Source of the DNA: Rhodobacterales bacterium
Lineage (GTDB): Bacteria; Pseudomonadota; Alphaproteobacteria; Rhodobacterales; Rhodobacteraceae
DNA: 64,000 nt
Direction of reading: 5' to 3'
Assembly (NCBI GenBank): GCA_002748265.1
Contig: PDRY01000021.1
Span: forward strand, 31,233 to 95,232
A model generated the notes under the pieces. It was not told where the DNA came from and ran no database searches. It saw only the letters and a list, made by a program, of their open reading frames with translations. The position numbers and the translations under genes were made by a program. Below are positions 8,801-18,121 of this stretch, one piece after another. Every line of letters begins with the position of its first letter. Position 1 is the first letter of the stretch.

Positions 8801-9275
8801 TATGTAGCCCGACCGGGCCTTCGCCCGGGTGATCGAAGCCGTCGGGGATCGTCCCGATCAGATCGAATCCCAGATCGCGATAGAGCCGGACGGCCCCCCG
8901 GTTGCTTTCGGCCACCGCGTTGAACTGCACCCCGCGATAGCCCTGCGCCTTGGCCCAGCTCAGACTGTCTTCGACCAGAGCGCGCCCCACCCCACGGCCA
9001 CGAGCCGCCGCACCGACCATGTAGCTGCCATTGGCAATACGCGCACCGGGGCCTTGCTGGTTCGGGCCGGTCTTGCCCGTGCCCAGGATCTGCCCGTCGA
9101 GCTCGGCCACCACGACCCGCCACGGCGCGGAACGCTCCCAATAGGCGCGGGCGTCGGCTTCGTTCATCTCCACCGGCAGGGTGTAGGTGTCCCCGGCACG
9201 GATCACCGGACGGATGATCTGATCCCACAGCGTGGGCCAGTCCTCCGCCTGCATCGGGCGCAAGATCACCGCCAT
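8781..9275 (-). CDS. GNAT-family N-acetyltransferase
   Basis: This 164-residue single-domain protein has the acetyl-CoA pyrophosphate-binding motif AARGRGVGRAL in the middle and the late Asn/Tyr motif AVAESNRGAVRLYRDLGF. The family acetylates amino groups of small molecules or proteins; the substrate cannot be read from sequence. Its ATG follows directly on the stop of the small Lrp-domain gene upstream, so the two are one transcription unit. Its 3' end overlaps convergent sqdC by 20 bases. Confidence 0.85.
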   Translation of the reverse strand: MAVILRPMQAEDWPTLWDQIIRPVIRAGDTYTLPVEMNEADARAYWERSAPWRVVVAELDGQILGTGKTGPNQQGPGARIANGSYMVGAAARGRGVGRALVEDSLSWAKAQGYRGVQFNAVAESNRGAVRLYRDLGFDLIGTIPDGFDHPGEGPVGLHIMYHRF

Positions 9276-9515
9276 CTAGAAAGCCTTGAAGGTCATTGTC
9301 GTCAGGGACCGCTCGATCCCCGGCACGGTCAGCAGCTCTTCGTTGATCCAGTGGCCGACATCGGCCCCTTCGGGCACGTAGAGCTTCACCAGCAGATCCC
9401 ATTCGCCCGATGTGGAATAGAGCTCGGAATGCAGCTCCCGCAGGGCGATCTCATTGGCCACGACATAGGTCTGGCCGGGCTTGCAGCGCAATTGCACGAA
9501 GACACAGGTGGTCAT
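9276..9515 (-). CDS. Stand-alone Lrp/AsnC ligand-binding (RAM) domain protein
   Basis: This 79-residue protein consists only of the effector and oligomerisation domain of Lrp/AsnC regulators. It opens with [20 protein letters not shown], has [13 protein letters not shown] in the centre and ends in [12 protein letters not shown]. There is no DNA-binding helix-turn-helix. The ATG at 9515 has GGGAGGG just upstream; longer frames run into the hisB leader and look non-coding. Such single-domain proteins may bind amino acids or co-assemble with full Lrp proteins. It is divergent from hisB with 118 bases between. Confidence 0.82.
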   Translation of the reverse strand: MTTCVFVQLRCKPGQTYVVANEIALRELHSELYSTSGEWDLLVKLYVPEGADVGHWINEELLTVPGIERSLTTMTFKAF

Positions 9516-9633
9516 GGCACCCTCCCTTGTTCGCGGCGAAAGTGACACGGGGGGGACGTCCCGGCAAGACCGGCCCTTCCCTGCGCGCGCCCGGCCCGCT
9601 AATCCTGCGGCAACAACCAGGAAGGAGCGGCCC

Positions 9634-10221
9634 ATGCGCAGCGCCCGCATCACCCGCAAGACGAATGAAACCGACATCTCCGTCGAGCTCAATCTCGACG
9701 GCACCGGGGTCTATGACAACCAGACCGGGGTCGGCTTCTTTGATCACATGCTGGACCAGCTCTCGCGTCATTCGATGATCGACATGACCATCCGCGCGAC
9801 GGGCGACCTGCACATTGACGATCACCACACGGTCGAAGACACCGGCATCGCCCTGGGTCAGGCCCTGCGCGAGGCCCTGGGCGACAAGGCCGGGATCCGC
9901 CGCTATGGCGATTGCCACCTGGCGATGGACGATGCGCAGGTGCGCTGCGCGCTCGATCTGTCCGGGCGGGCGTATCTTGTGTGCAATCTTGATATTCCGA
10001 CCCAGAAGATCGGCGGTTTCGACACCGAGCTGGTGCGCGAATTCTTCCAGGCGTTCAGCAGCGCGGGCGGGATCACCCTGCATCTGGACCGCCTGCACGG
10101 GTTCAACAGTCACCACATCGTGGAAGCCGCGTTCAAGGCCACCGCCCGCGCCCTGCGCACCGCGGTAGAGCCCGATCCCCGCGCCAATGGCGCGCTGCCC
10201 TCGACCAAAGGGGCGCTGTGA
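9634..10221 (+). CDS. hisB: Imidazoleglycerol-phosphate dehydratase HisB
   Basis: This 195-residue enzyme makes imidazole-acetol phosphate in histidine synthesis. It has the two diagnostic metal-binding His motifs, DDHHTVED and NSHHIVEA, and GVGFFDHML near the N-terminus. It is the single-domain dehydratase without the phosphatase domain of enterobacterial HisB. AAGGAG precedes the ATG. hisH begins two bases after its stop. Confidence 0.98.
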   Translation: MRSARITRKTNETDISVELNLDGTGVYDNQTGVGFFDHMLDQLSRHSMIDMTIRATGDLHIDDHHTVEDTGIALGQALREALGDKAGIRRYGDCHLAMDDAQVRCALDLSGRAYLVCNLDIPTQKIGGFDTELVREFFQAFSSAGGITLHLDRLHGFNSHHIVEAAFKATARALRTAVEPDPRANGALPSTKGAL

Positions 10222-10222
10222 T

Positions 10223-10852
10223 ATGCTCACCGCGCTGATCGACTATGACAGCGGCAACCTGCATTCGGCGCAAAAGGCGTTCGAGCGCATGGCCCGCGAA
10301 ACCGATGGCGGCACCATCGTCGTGACCCGCGACGCCGATGTGGTGGCCAAAGCCGACCGCATCGTCCTGCCCGGAGACGGCGCGTTTCCCCATTGCCGGG
10401 CGCAACTGGCGGCCTCCGGGCTCGAAGACGCCCTGCGCGAAGCCGTGGAACAGCGCGCCGTGCCCTTCATGGGGATCTGCGTGGGGATGCAGCTTCTGGC
10501 CACGACCGGCTGGGAATACGAAGAAACGCCCGGCCTGGGCTGGGTGCCCGGCGAAATCCGGGGCATCGACGCGCCGGGGCTCAAGGTGCCGCATATGGGG
10601 TGGAACGATCTGGTGATCGACCAGCCGCACCCGGTGCTGGAGGGGATCGCCACGGGCGATCACGCCTATTTCGTCCATTCCTACGCGATGACGGTGACCG
10701 ATCCGGCGCATCTTCTGGCGCATTGCGACTATGGCGGGGCGGTGACCGCTCTGGTGGGCACGGGCAACATCGTCGGCGCCCAGTTCCATCCAGAGAAAAG
10801 CCAGCACACCGGCCTGCGGATGATCTCCAATTTCCTGGGCTGGCGCCCCTGA
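10223..10852 (+). CDS. hisH: Imidazole glycerol phosphate synthase, glutaminase subunit HisH
   Basis: This 209-residue class I glutamine amidotransferase has the nucleophile Cys86 in GICVGMQLL and the His/Glu pair in AQFHPEKS. It supplies ammonia to HisF, forming imidazole glycerol phosphate and AICAR. The ATG at 10223 follows the hisB stop; an upstream in-frame alternative would lie inside hisB. HisF is encoded about 1.7 kb downstream. A hairpin terminator follows at once. Confidence 0.97.
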   Translation: MLTALIDYDSGNLHSAQKAFERMARETDGGTIVVTRDADVVAKADRIVLPGDGAFPHCRAQLAASGLEDALREAVEQRAVPFMGICVGMQLLATTGWEYEETPGLGWVPGEIRGIDAPGLKVPHMGWNDLVIDQPHPVLEGIATGDHAYFVHSYAMTVTDPAHLLAHCDYGGAVTALVGTGNIVGAQFHPEKSQHTGLRMISNFLGWRP

Positions 10853-10857
10853 ACGCA

Positions 10858-10887
10858 AAAGCGCGCCCCGTCTCAGAGGCGCGCTTT
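10858..10887. terminator. Bidirectional intrinsic terminator between hisH and the DUF2147 gene
   Basis: A perfect 10-bp stem, AAAGCGCGCC (10858-10867) and GGCGCGCTTT (10878-10887), has a 10-base loop. The A-rich start and T-rich end let it act on both strands, serving convergent hisH and the DUF2147 gene. It implies that hisA has its own promoter. Confidence 0.75.
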
Positions 10888-10904
10888 CAGCTTACCCTCG
10901 GCGC

Positions 10905-11270
10905 TTAGCGGCTGAAGGTTTCGCCGCGGCAGATGCCCAGAACGCAGCCTTCCACCTTGAGCGAATTGCCACTCATGGTCAGCTTGCCGTTATAGGTCTT
11001 GTCTTGGTCCGGGGCCCAGATCTTGCCGCCGGAATAGCGCCCGCCGCCCTGCGGCTGCATGCCCCAGATCATGGTCTTGCCGACGATGCTGGCATCGCCA
11101 CCGCTCACCGAACGGATGACCCCGCAGATGCCGCTGTCGCAGGCCACCACGTTCACGGTGATCGACGCACCCTCATCATTGGTCGGGGACCGCCACACGC
11201 CCTCAACGGGATCCGCGCTCGCAACGGTGCCGGTGATCGCCAGAACGGCGGCTGCAATGAGTTTCTTCAT
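10905..11270 (-). CDS. Secreted DUF2147 family protein
   Basis: This 121-residue protein has a clear signal peptide, MKKLIAAAVLAITGTVASA. The mature part opens with DPVEGVWRSP, then has two short cysteine-bearing strands (ACDSGICGVI; EGCVLGICRGE). This matches DUF2147, small periplasmic or exported beta-rich proteins of unknown function. The ATG at 11270 has GGGAGGAG upstream; a longer frame to 11546 has no signal. It lies on the minus strand between hisH and hisA and splits the his cluster. Confidence 0.85.
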   Translation of the reverse strand: MKKLIAAAVLAITGTVASADPVEGVWRSPTNDEGASITVNVVACDSGICGVIRSVSGGDASIVGKTMIWGMQPQGGGRYSGGKIWAPDQDKTYNGKLTMSGNSLKVEGCVLGICRGETFSR

Positions 11271-11402
11271 GGATAGCTCCTCCCTGTTAGCTGTAAAAAT
11301 CCTGCGCGCAATGGTCGCGCCGATCAAGGTTGACGTGAGGGCGCGTTGCGCTTCCACGGCAGACATGGCAAGGGCTTGCCGACTGCAAGCAGGAGCCGCG
11401 CC

Positions 11403-12119
11403 ATGATCCTCTACCCCGCCATCGACCTCAAAGACGGCCAGGCCGTGCGCCTCTTGCGCGGCGACATGGACAAGGCGACCGTGTTCAACGACGACCCCGC
11501 CGCGCAGGCCAAAGCGTTTCAGGACGCGGGCGCGCAATGGCTGCACCTCGTCGATCTGAACGGCGCCTTTGCCGGGGAGCCTGTCAACGCCGCCCCAGTT
11601 GATGCGATCCTGAAGGAATGCTCGATCCCCGCCCAGCTCGGCGGCGGCATCCGGGACATGGCCACCATTGAGGCCTGGCTCTCCAAAGGGCTCGCCCGCG
11701 TGATTCTGGGCACTGTAGCCGTGGAAAACCCGGATCTGGTGCGCGAAGCCGCCCGCGCCTTCCCCGGCAAGGTCGCCGTGGGCATCGACGCCCGCAAGGG
11801 CTTCGTCGCCACCAAAGGCTGGGCCGAAGAAACCGAGGTCCAGGCCACCGATCTGGCCAAATCCTTCGAAGACGCCGGGGTCGCCGCGATCATCTACACC
11901 GATATCGACCGCGACGGCGCCATGCAGGGGCCGAACGTGGCGGCCACCGAAAGCCTCGCCCGCGCCGTGTCGATCCCGGTCATCGCATCGGGCGGCGTCT
12001 CCTCTCTGGGCGACCTAATCGCTCTGCGCGACACGGGGACCATCGCCGGCGCGATCTCGGGCCGCGCGCTCTATGACGGCGCGCTCGACCTGAATGACGC
12101 CCTGGCGGCGCTCAAGTGA
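11403..12119 (+). CDS. hisA: Phosphoribosylformimino-AICAR-phosphate isomerase HisA
   Basis: This 238-residue (beta/alpha)8 barrel performs the Amadori rearrangement that converts ProFAR to PRFAR, the HisH/HisF substrate. It opens with [10 protein letters not shown], bearing the first catalytic Asp, and has [14 protein letters not shown] for the second active-site Asp region. Phosphate-binding GGI and ASGGVSS motifs are present. The chosen ATG is at 11403; a longer frame upstream overlaps the divergent promoter region. The stop overlaps the GTG start of the next small gene. Confidence 0.97.
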   Translation: MILYPAIDLKDGQAVRLLRGDMDKATVFNDDPAAQAKAFQDAGAQWLHLVDLNGAFAGEPVNAAPVDAILKECSIPAQLGGGIRDMATIEAWLSKGLARVILGTVAVENPDLVREAARAFPGKVAVGIDARKGFVATKGWAEETEVQATDLAKSFEDAGVAAIIYTDIDRDGAMQGPNVAATESLARAVSIPVIASGGVSSLGDLIALRDTGTIAGAISGRALYDGALDLNDALAALK

Positions 12120-12409
12120 CACGGCGGCGCGCGCCCGGGCTGGTGCTTCTGGCGCTCGGCCTGATGCCCATCGGCCTGCCGCTGATGGCCACCGCGATTT
12201 CCCACGCCCTGCCCGGCTGCGCCGCCAACGAACTCGGCGCCACGGGCTGTAGCTTCGCGGGGCACGACCTGAACGAAGCGCTCGCCGCGCCGTTCCGGCT
12301 CCTGCCCTGGATCGCCCCTGGCTTCGCGCTCGCCCTGGCCGGAGCCCTCTGGACCCTCTCCGCCTGGAGCGCCCAACGGGCCCAGACCCGCCGCGCCAAG
12401 CACCGCTAA
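12116..12409 (+). CDS. Small two-helix membrane protein between hisA and hisF
   Basis: This 97-residue protein starts at a GTG overlapping the hisA stop (GTGA). It has a basic N-terminus (MTRRRAPG), one membrane helix at about residues 9-30, a short loop with two cysteines ([12 protein letters not shown]), a second helix at about 62-85 and a very basic tail. The loop cysteines would lie in the periplasm, so a disulfide is possible. I do not recognise the family. Overlap with hisA suggests coupled expression, but nothing in the sequence ties it to histidine synthesis. Confidence 0.7.
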   Translation: MTRRRAPGLVLLALGLMPIGLPLMATAISHALPGCAANELGATGCSFAGHDLNEALAAPFRLLPWIAPGFALALAGALWTLSAWSAQRAQTRRAKHR

Positions 12410-12466
12410 CGGTTTGACCACAAAACCGGGCATTCCGGTCAAAACGTCCCTCTTCCCCGCCCCGCT

Positions 12467-12514
12467 CTTCTTATTTGTCCAAATACCTCGGGGGTGTGGG
12501 GGCAGCGCCCCCAC
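12467..12514 (+). repeat. Dispersed intergenic repeat, copy A
   Basis: The 27-base core at 12467-12493 begins CTTCTTATTTGTCC and ends in CTCGGGG. It is identical to the minus strand of 60266-60292. A perfect 8-bp hairpin with a 3-base loop follows, GTGGGGGC (12496-12503) and GCCCCCAC (12507-12514). It lies between the small membrane gene and hisF. Confidence 0.85.
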
Positions 12515-12571
12515 CCGCTTCCCCTTGGCGCGCGGGTCGGGCATAACGCGGCCAAGCCCCAAGAGGATCCC

Positions 12572-13330
12572 ATGCTGAAAACCCGCATCATCCCCTGCCT
12601 GGACGTCGCCGATGGTCGCGTCGTGAAAGGCGTGAACTTCGTCGATCTGATCGACGCCGGAGACCCGGTCGAAGCCGCCATCGCCTATGACGCCGCAGGC
12701 GCGGATGAGCTGTGCTTCCTCGACATCCACGCCACCCATGAAAACCGCGGCACCATGTTCGATCTGGTGACCCGCACCGCCGAACACTGCTTCATGCCGC
12801 TCACCATCGGCGGCGGCGTGCGCACACCTGAGGATGTGCGCGCCCTGCTGCTTGCGGGGGCGGACAAGGTGTCCTTCAACTCCGCCGCCGTGGCCAACCC
12901 CGATGTCGTGACCGACAGCGCCCTGCGCTTTGGCAGCCAGTGCATCGTGGTCGCCATCGACGCCAAGACGGTCGCGCCGGGCCGCTGGGAAATCTTCACC
13001 CATGGCGGCCGCAAGCCCACCGGCATCGACGCCGTAGAATTCGCCCGCACCGTTGCGGAGAAAGGCGCCGGAGAGATCCTGCTTACCTCCATGGACCGCG
13101 ACGGCACGAAAGCGGGGTTCAACCTGCCCCTGACCCGCGCCATCGCGGATGCCGTGGACATTCCCGTGATCGCAAGCGGCGGCGTCGGCACGCTCGACCA
13201 CCTTGTCGAAGGCGTCACCGAGGGCCACGCGAGCGCCGTTTTGGCCGCGTCGATCTTTCATTTCGGCACCTACACCATTGGCGAGGCCAAGGCCCACATG
13301 GCCGCCGCCGGTATCCCCGTGAGGCTCTGA
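12572..13330 (+). CDS. hisF: Imidazole glycerol phosphate synthase, cyclase subunit HisF
   Basis: This 252-residue (beta/alpha)8 barrel forms the ring of imidazole glycerol phosphate using ammonia from HisH. It begins [19 protein letters not shown] with the catalytic Asp11, and the second catalytic Asp lies in [21 protein letters not shown] and [10 protein letters not shown] are the phosphate-binding loops. AAGAGGATCC precedes the ATG. hisE follows after one base. Confidence 0.98.
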   Translation: MLKTRIIPCLDVADGRVVKGVNFVDLIDAGDPVEAAIAYDAAGADELCFLDIHATHENRGTMFDLVTRTAEHCFMPLTIGGGVRTPEDVRALLLAGADKVSFNSAAVANPDVVTDSALRFGSQCIVVAIDAKTVAPGRWEIFTHGGRKPTGIDAVEFARTVAEKGAGEILLTSMDRDGTKAGFNLPLTRAIADAVDIPVIASGGVGTLDHLVEGVTEGHASAVLAASIFHFGTYTIGEAKAHMAAAGIPVRL

Positions 13331-13331
13331 C

Positions 13332-13640
13332 ATGTCGCTCAAACAACTCGCCGCCACCATCGAATCCCGCAAATCCGCCGACCCATCGGAAAGCTGGACC
13401 GCAAAACTGCTGGCCAAGGGCCCGGAGAAATGCGCCGAGAAGTTCGGTGAAGAGGCAATCGAGGCCGTGATCGAAGCCGTCAAGGGGGACCGCGCCCGGC
13501 TGACCTCTGAGGCGGCGGATGTTCTGTTTCACCTGCTGGTGATGTGCGCCGCGCGCGATGTGTCTTTGGATGACATCGAAGCCGAACTGGCCCGCCGTGA
13601 GGGCACATCCGGCATCGCGGAGAAAGCCGCGCGGGGCTGA
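13332..13640 (+). CDS. hisE: Phosphoribosyl-ATP pyrophosphatase HisE
   Basis: This 102-residue single-domain enzyme carries out the second step of histidine synthesis, hydrolysing PR-ATP to PR-AMP. The metal-binding MazG-type signature is clear: EKFGEEAIEAVIEAV, then EAADVLFHLLVMC. HisI is encoded separately, as is usual in alphaproteobacteria. It ends the his cluster. An 8-bp repeat (GCGGGGCT/AGCCCCGC, 13631-13638 and 13664-13671) spans the stop codon but has a long loop. Confidence 0.97.
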   Translation: MSLKQLAATIESRKSADPSESWTAKLLAKGPEKCAEKFGEEAIEAVIEAVKGDRARLTSEAADVLFHLLVMCAARDVSLDDIEAELARREGTSGIAEKAARG

Positions 13641-13727
13641 GCAAGGCTCCGCTGGCACGGAATAGCCCCGCTAGGCGCCCGCGCCGCGCGCCGTTAGGGT
13701 GGCGACACGCAACCCGGAGCCGCGCCC

Positions 13728-14870
13728 ATGTTCACCCGACGCAGTTTTGCCCTGACCCTCGCCGCGACCACGCTGACGGCGTGCGGAGGCACCCCTCGCC
13801 CGGCCTCGGCTCCGCGCCCGACCGGGCTGCCAGCCGATCTGCGCCCCGTCGCCAATAGCGGCTATGACGCCTGGCGCGCCGGGTTCTTTGCGCGGGCTAG
13901 CTCCAAAGGCGTGTCGGACAGCACTCTGCAACGCGCCTTCCGCACGGCGGGTTATACGCCGGGCGTTCTGACCCGCAGCCGCAACCAGATCGAGACCCGC
14001 CGCAGCTTCGAGGATTACCTCTCCATCGCCGCATCGGACGAGCGCGTGTCCCAGGGCCGCGCCGCGCTCGCGCGCCACCGCAGCACCTTGCAGGCCATTG
14101 AGGCGCGCTTTGGCGTCGATGCCCGGATCGTCACCGCGATCTGGGGGCTGGAGAGCCGCTACGGCACCCGCCGGGGCGAGATCCCCGTGATCTCGGCCAC
14201 CTCGACTCTGGCCTATGCCGGACGGCGCAAAGCGTTCTACGAAAGCCAGCTCATCGCCGCGCTGAAGATCCTTCAAAACGGCGACATCACGCCCGAGCGG
14301 ATGACCGGAAGCTGGGCCGGGGCCATGGGGCACACGCAGTTCATCCCGACCTCTTATCAGGCGTATGCCGTTGATTTCACGGGCGACGGACGGCGTGACA
14401 TCTGGTCGGACGATCCCACCGACGCGCTCGCCTCAACGGCGGCGTACCTGTCCCGAAATGGCTGGAAAGCCGGGCTGCCCTGGGGGGCGGAAGCCGGATC
14501 CGGCGCGCCTGCGGGGCGCACGATCCGCCCGCAGCCGGGGGGGCCCAGCTTCGTGGTGACGCAAAACTTCAATGCCATCAAACGCTACAACGCGTCTGAC
14601 AGCTACGCGATTGGCATTGGTCACCTGGCGGATCGGATCGGTGGGGCCGGTCCCTTGCGCGGCAGCTTCCCGCCCGATGCCAATGGGCTGACCAAGGCTG
14701 ACCGCCAGGCCATCCAGAGGCGGCTGAACGCGGCAGGCTTCGATGCCGGAGAGCCCGACGGCGTGATCGGCTCGGGCACCCAAGCCGCGATCAGCGCCTT
14801 CCAGACCCGCCGCGGCCTGCCGATCACCGGCCAGCCCTCGCGCGCGCTGTTGCAGGCGCTTGGCGGCTAA
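13728..14870 (+). CDS. MltB-like lytic murein transglycosylase with peptidoglycan-binding domain (lipoprotein)
   Basis: This 380-residue protein has a lipoprotein signal ending in the lipobox LTAC (Cys19), so it is probably anchored in the outer membrane. Residues 40-310 are the family 3 lytic transglycosylase domain, with catalytic Glu142 in IWGLESRYG and [14 protein letters not shown] as the substrate groove. A C-terminal peptidoglycan_1 domain ([18 protein letters not shown] to LPITG) follows. The enzyme would cleave glycan strands to 1,6-anhydro-muropeptides. Its stop overlaps the convergent copper ATPase stop by four bases. A close paralogue begins at 62710. Confidence 0.93.
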   Translation: MFTRRSFALTLAATTLTACGGTPRPASAPRPTGLPADLRPVANSGYDAWRAGFFARASSKGVSDSTLQRAFRTAGYTPGVLTRSRNQIETRRSFEDYLSIAASDERVSQGRAALARHRSTLQAIEARFGVDARIVTAIWGLESRYGTRRGEIPVISATSTLAYAGRRKAFYESQLIAALKILQNGDITPERMTGSWAGAMGHTQFIPTSYQAYAVDFTGDGRRDIWSDDPTDALASTAAYLSRNGWKAGLPWGAEAGSGAPAGRTIRPQPGGPSFVVTQNFNAIKRYNASDSYAIGIGHLADRIGGAGPLRGSFPPDANGLTKADRQAIQRRLNAAGFDAGEPDGVIGSGTQAAISAFQTRRGLPITGQPSRALLQALGG

Positions 14871-17311
14871 AACGGCGCGCGGAGCCCCCGCAAGCGCAGG
14901 GCGTTGGTCAGCACCAGCACCGACGACAGCGCCATGGCGCCCGCCGCCAGCATTGGCGACAGCAAGAGCCCAAACGCCGGGTAGAGCACCCCTGCCGCCA
15001 CCGGGATCAGCAGCACGTTATAGCCAAAGGCCCAAAGCAGGTTCTGGCGGATATTGCGCATGGTCCGGCGCGAGACATGCAGCGCCGTTGCCACCCCGCG
15101 TGGATCCCCCGACATCAGCACGACGTCAGCCGCGTCAATCGCAACATCGGTGCCGGTGCCAATCGCAACCCCGACATCGGCCGCTGCAAGCGCGGGCGCG
15201 TCATTGATCCCATCACCCACGAAGGCGACCTTGGACTCGGCCTGCAACTCTTTGAGAGAATCAACTTTCTGCCCGGGCAAAAGACCCGCCCGCAGATGCT
15301 TGATCCCCAGTTCACCCGCAATGGCCTGCGCAGCGGCAGGGCTGTCCCCCGTCAGCATCACACAGCGCAGCCCGGCGCGATGAAGCGCCGCCACGGCGGC
15401 AGGCGCCTCGGGCTTGATCGGGTCCGCGACCGAGATCAGCCCCGCAAGCGCTCCGTCCACGGCGATGTAGACGAGCGTGCGTCCAAGCGCCGCCTGCTCC
15501 GCTGCGGGCTGCGCCAGGGCGTCGGTTGCGATCCCGTGCTGTTCCAGAAGCCTCGCGGTTCCCAGAAGCAGCGCGTGCCCCTCTGCGCGGGCCTGGACGC
15601 CCAGGCCGGTGAGCGACTGGAATTCGGTCACCTCTGGCACAGACGCGTTGTCTTCGGTGGCGGCGCGTCGGATTGCAGCGGCCACCGGGTGTTCCGAGCT
15701 GTGCTCCGCCGCGCCCGCCAGCCGCAAGAGCGCGGCGCGGTCGTGGCCGGGCAGTGCGATCAGCTCCGTCAGGGCGGGACGGCCAGCGGTCAGCGTGCCG
15801 GTCTTGTCAAAGGCCACCACCCCCACGCCTTGCAGCGATTGCAGCGCATCGCCCCGGCGAAACAGCACCCCCAGTTGCGCCGCGCGCCCCGTGGCGACCG
15901 TGATTGAGGTCGGCGTGGCCAGCCCCATCGCGCAGGGGCAGGCAATGATGAGCACGGACACCCCGGCGACCAGGGCGTGAGGAAGACGGGGATCAGGGCC
16001 CCAGATCAACCAGGCGAGGATCGTCACCGCGGCCACGGCGAGGACTGCGGGAACGAAAATGGCGGTGATCTTGTCCACGGCACCCTGGATCGGGAGCTTC
16101 GCCCCCTGCGCCTGTTCGACAAGCCTAATAATCTGCGAGAGCACGGTTTCGGACCCAACCCGCTCCGCGCGCACCCGCAGAGCGCCGCGCCCGTTGACCG
16201 TGGCGCCGGTGACGGCGGCACCGGGGGTCTTGGAGATGGGAATTGGCTCCCCGGAGATCATGCTTTCATCCACGAAGCTTTCACCACTCAGAACGGTGCC
16301 GTCGGTGGCGATCCGCTCCCCGGGACGGACGAGGAAAACGTCGCCCTGCGTGAGGTGTTCGCGCGGCAGTTCGATCACCTCGGTGCCACGCTCCACCCGC
16401 GCGGTGTCGGGCTGAAGCCCCACCAACCGCGCAATCGCGGCGCCCGTGCGGCCCTTGGCGCGGGCTTCGAGCCAGCGGCCAATAAGGATCAGCGTCACGA
16501 TGACAGCCGCCGCTTCGAAGTAGACGTGGCCCGCGCCATCCGGGAGCAAGCTCGGAATGAGCGTGGCCACCACGGAATAGGCGAAGGCCGCGCTTGTGCC
16601 GAGCGCCACGAGCGCGTTCATGTCCGGCGCGGCGCGGAGCAAACCGGGTACGCCCTTGACGAAGAAGCGCCGGCCCGGCCCGATCAGCACAAGAGCCGTG
16701 AGGACCATCTGCACAAGGTTGCTGAAGCGCGCGCCGAAGTTGGACGACAAGAATGCATCGAAGCCGGGAAAGATGTGGCCGCCCATCGCAAGAATCACGA
16801 CGGGAAGCGTCAGAAGTGCCGCTGCGATCGTGTCGCGGCGCAGGGCGCCAAGTTCTGCGGCCCGCCGATCCTCCACCGGCGCGGAGTGATCCCGAACGCT
16901 GGCCGGGTAGCCCGCCGCGGTGGCCACGCGCGCCAGCTCCTCCGGATCGCTCGCCCCAACCGCGTATCGGATCCACGCGGTTTCAGCCGCGAGATTGACA
17001 GACACATCCACAACGCCCGGCGCGGCCAAAAGCGCCTTCTCGACCCGGCCGAGGCAGCTGGCGCAGTTCATGTTTTCAACGATGAGGGTCGTTGTCGCGG
17101 TGATCGCGGGGTAGCCAGCGGTCTCTAAGGCGGTCACCACCTGCGCGGCGGTCGCGGGCGCGCTGTAGGTAATCTCTGCGCGCTCCGTCGCCAGGTTGAC
17201 TTGCGCCGTCGAGACCCCTTCGACACCAAGCAGCGCCTGCTGCGCCCGCGCCACGCAAGAGGCGCAGGAGAGGCCTTCCAAAGTGACCGTAAGCTCTCGG
17301 ACATCGGACAT
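14867..17311 (-). CDS. copA: Copper-translocating P-type ATPase (CopA type) with two HMA domains
   Basis: This 814-residue P1B ATPase has two N-terminal heavy-metal domains (GLSCASC and NMNCASC). The membrane motif CPC lies in [11 protein letters not shown], followed by the phosphorylation motif DKTGTLT, the HP locus SEHPVAAAI and the hinge [10 protein letters not shown]. The CPC plus N(x)/MSS-type ending fits Cu(I) export to the periplasm. The ATG at 17311 has AAGGAT upstream; seven upstream codons in frame are less likely. No CueR-type regulator gene or clear CueR box is visible nearby, so control is unknown. Confidence 0.93.
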   Translation of the reverse strand: MSDVRELTVTLEGLSCASCVARAQQALLGVEGVSTAQVNLATERAEITYSAPATAAQVVTALETAGYPAITATTTLIVENMNCASCLGRVEKALLAAPGVVDVSVNLAAETAWIRYAVGASDPEELARVATAAGYPASVRDHSAPVEDRRAAELGALRRDTIAAALLTLPVVILAMGGHIFPGFDAFLSSNFGARFSNLVQMVLTALVLIGPGRRFFVKGVPGLLRAAPDMNALVALGTSAAFAYSVVATLIPSLLPDGAGHVYFEAAAVIVTLILIGRWLEARAKGRTGAAIARLVGLQPDTARVERGTEVIELPREHLTQGDVFLVRPGERIATDGTVLSGESFVDESMISGEPIPISKTPGAAVTGATVNGRGALRVRAERVGSETVLSQIIRLVEQAQGAKLPIQGAVDKITAIFVPAVLAVAAVTILAWLIWGPDPRLPHALVAGVSVLIIACPCAMGLATPTSITVATGRAAQLGVLFRRGDALQSLQGVGVVAFDKTGTLTAGRPALTELIALPGHDRAALLRLAGAAEHSSEHPVAAAIRRAATEDNASVPEVTEFQSLTGLGVQARAEGHALLLGTARLLEQHGIATDALAQPAAEQAALGRTLVYIAVDGALAGLISVADPIKPEAPAAVAALHRAGLRCVMLTGDSPAAAQAIAGELGIKHLRAGLLPGQKVDSLKELQAESKVAFVGDGINDAPALAAADVGVAIGTGTDVAIDAADVVLMSGDPRGVATALHVSRRTMRNIRQNLLWAFGYNVLLIPVAAGVLYPAFGLLLSPMLAAGAMALSSVLVLTNALRLRGLRAPF

Positions 17312-17450
17312 GCTGGGTATCCTTTCTGGCATTTCGCGCGAGGCGCGAGCCTTTCAGGACTATGTGGCGGGCTTTTTCGGGAGGGTAAAGGCGGTGACGG
17401 GTCCGCGCGGGTCAGTCACGCCCGAAAAGGCCCCGCCGCTCCGGCGCAGA

Positions 17451-18086
17451 TCACGAAGGCGTGCCCATGACCAGCGTCAATCCGGGCACGACCGCGTGGC
17501 CAGATTTGGGATCCAGGTTGGGACGCACCTTCCCGCAACGACTGGCCCGCAGCACCGTACCAGCGGGTCTTTGCCGCGCCTCGCTCAGGACACTGCTTGC
17601 GCATTGCAGGCTTTCGGAGACGGGATCATCCGCCATCCGCCAGATCCATCCGACGCGCAGCTCAGCCGGATCGCCGGGCCAAGCCTCCTGCCCCGCGCGC
17701 AGCATCCGCTCCGCCAGCGACGCCCCTGCAACCGGCCCGGCCCCGTCAAAGAAAACGACCAGAACCCGCCGCCCGACACGCCCGGTGACATCGCCGCGGC
17801 GGCATTGCGCGCGCATCGCTGTTTCGACGGCTGCGGCCGCATCGCTCCGCGAAAGATGAAGGAGCAACAACACCCCATCGCGCCCGCCAATGGCATCGAC
17901 CAGCAAGGGCGGACGTTCCGGCGGTTTCCGGGCGAGCCGGGGACGCAAGACCAAGGCAGCAACGCAGCCGAGCGCTGCCGCCAGGGCGGAGGCGATCCCG
18001 GTGGCTTCCGCGAGGGCAGCGACAAGGATCGCAGTGCCGATAACGGTGAGCTCAGCCGGGGCGATATGGTTGGTCAATCGTGACAT
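17451..18086 (-). CDS. Membrane-anchored degenerate GGDEF-like protein
   Basis: This 211-residue protein has one or two N-terminal membrane helices (TVIGTAILVAALAEATGIASA and the following stretch), then a soluble domain. Its pattern resembles a GGDEF domain: VLLLLHLSRSD, then CRRGDVTGRVGRRVLVVFF where an active enzyme would read DLVARLGGDEFVVLL. The signature GGDEF is thus replaced and cyclase activity is not expected. It lies upstream of copA on the same strand with 139 bases between. The assignment rests on pattern only; it could be an unrelated lineage-specific membrane protein. Confidence 0.55.
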   Translation of the reverse strand: MSRLTNHIAPAELTVIGTAILVAALAEATGIASALAAALGCVAALVLRPRLARKPPERPPLLVDAIGGRDGVLLLLHLSRSDAAAAVETAMRAQCRRGDVTGRVGRRVLVVFFDGAGPVAGASLAERMLRAGQEAWPGDPAELRVGWIWRMADDPVSESLQCASSVLSEARQRPAGTVLRASRCGKVRPNLDPKSGHAVVPGLTLVMGTPS

Positions 18087-18121
18087 GACCGCACCCTAGC
18101 CCCGCGTCCCTTAAGGCCAGG

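Noticed and set aside
13631-13671. 8-bp inverted repeat around the hisE stop as a terminator
   Set aside because: The loop is 25 bases and no T-run follows, so it is at most weak.
15977-17128. Open frame of 383 codons on the plus strand
   Set aside because: It is antisense to the copper ATPase, which has two HMA domains, CPC and DKTGTLT.
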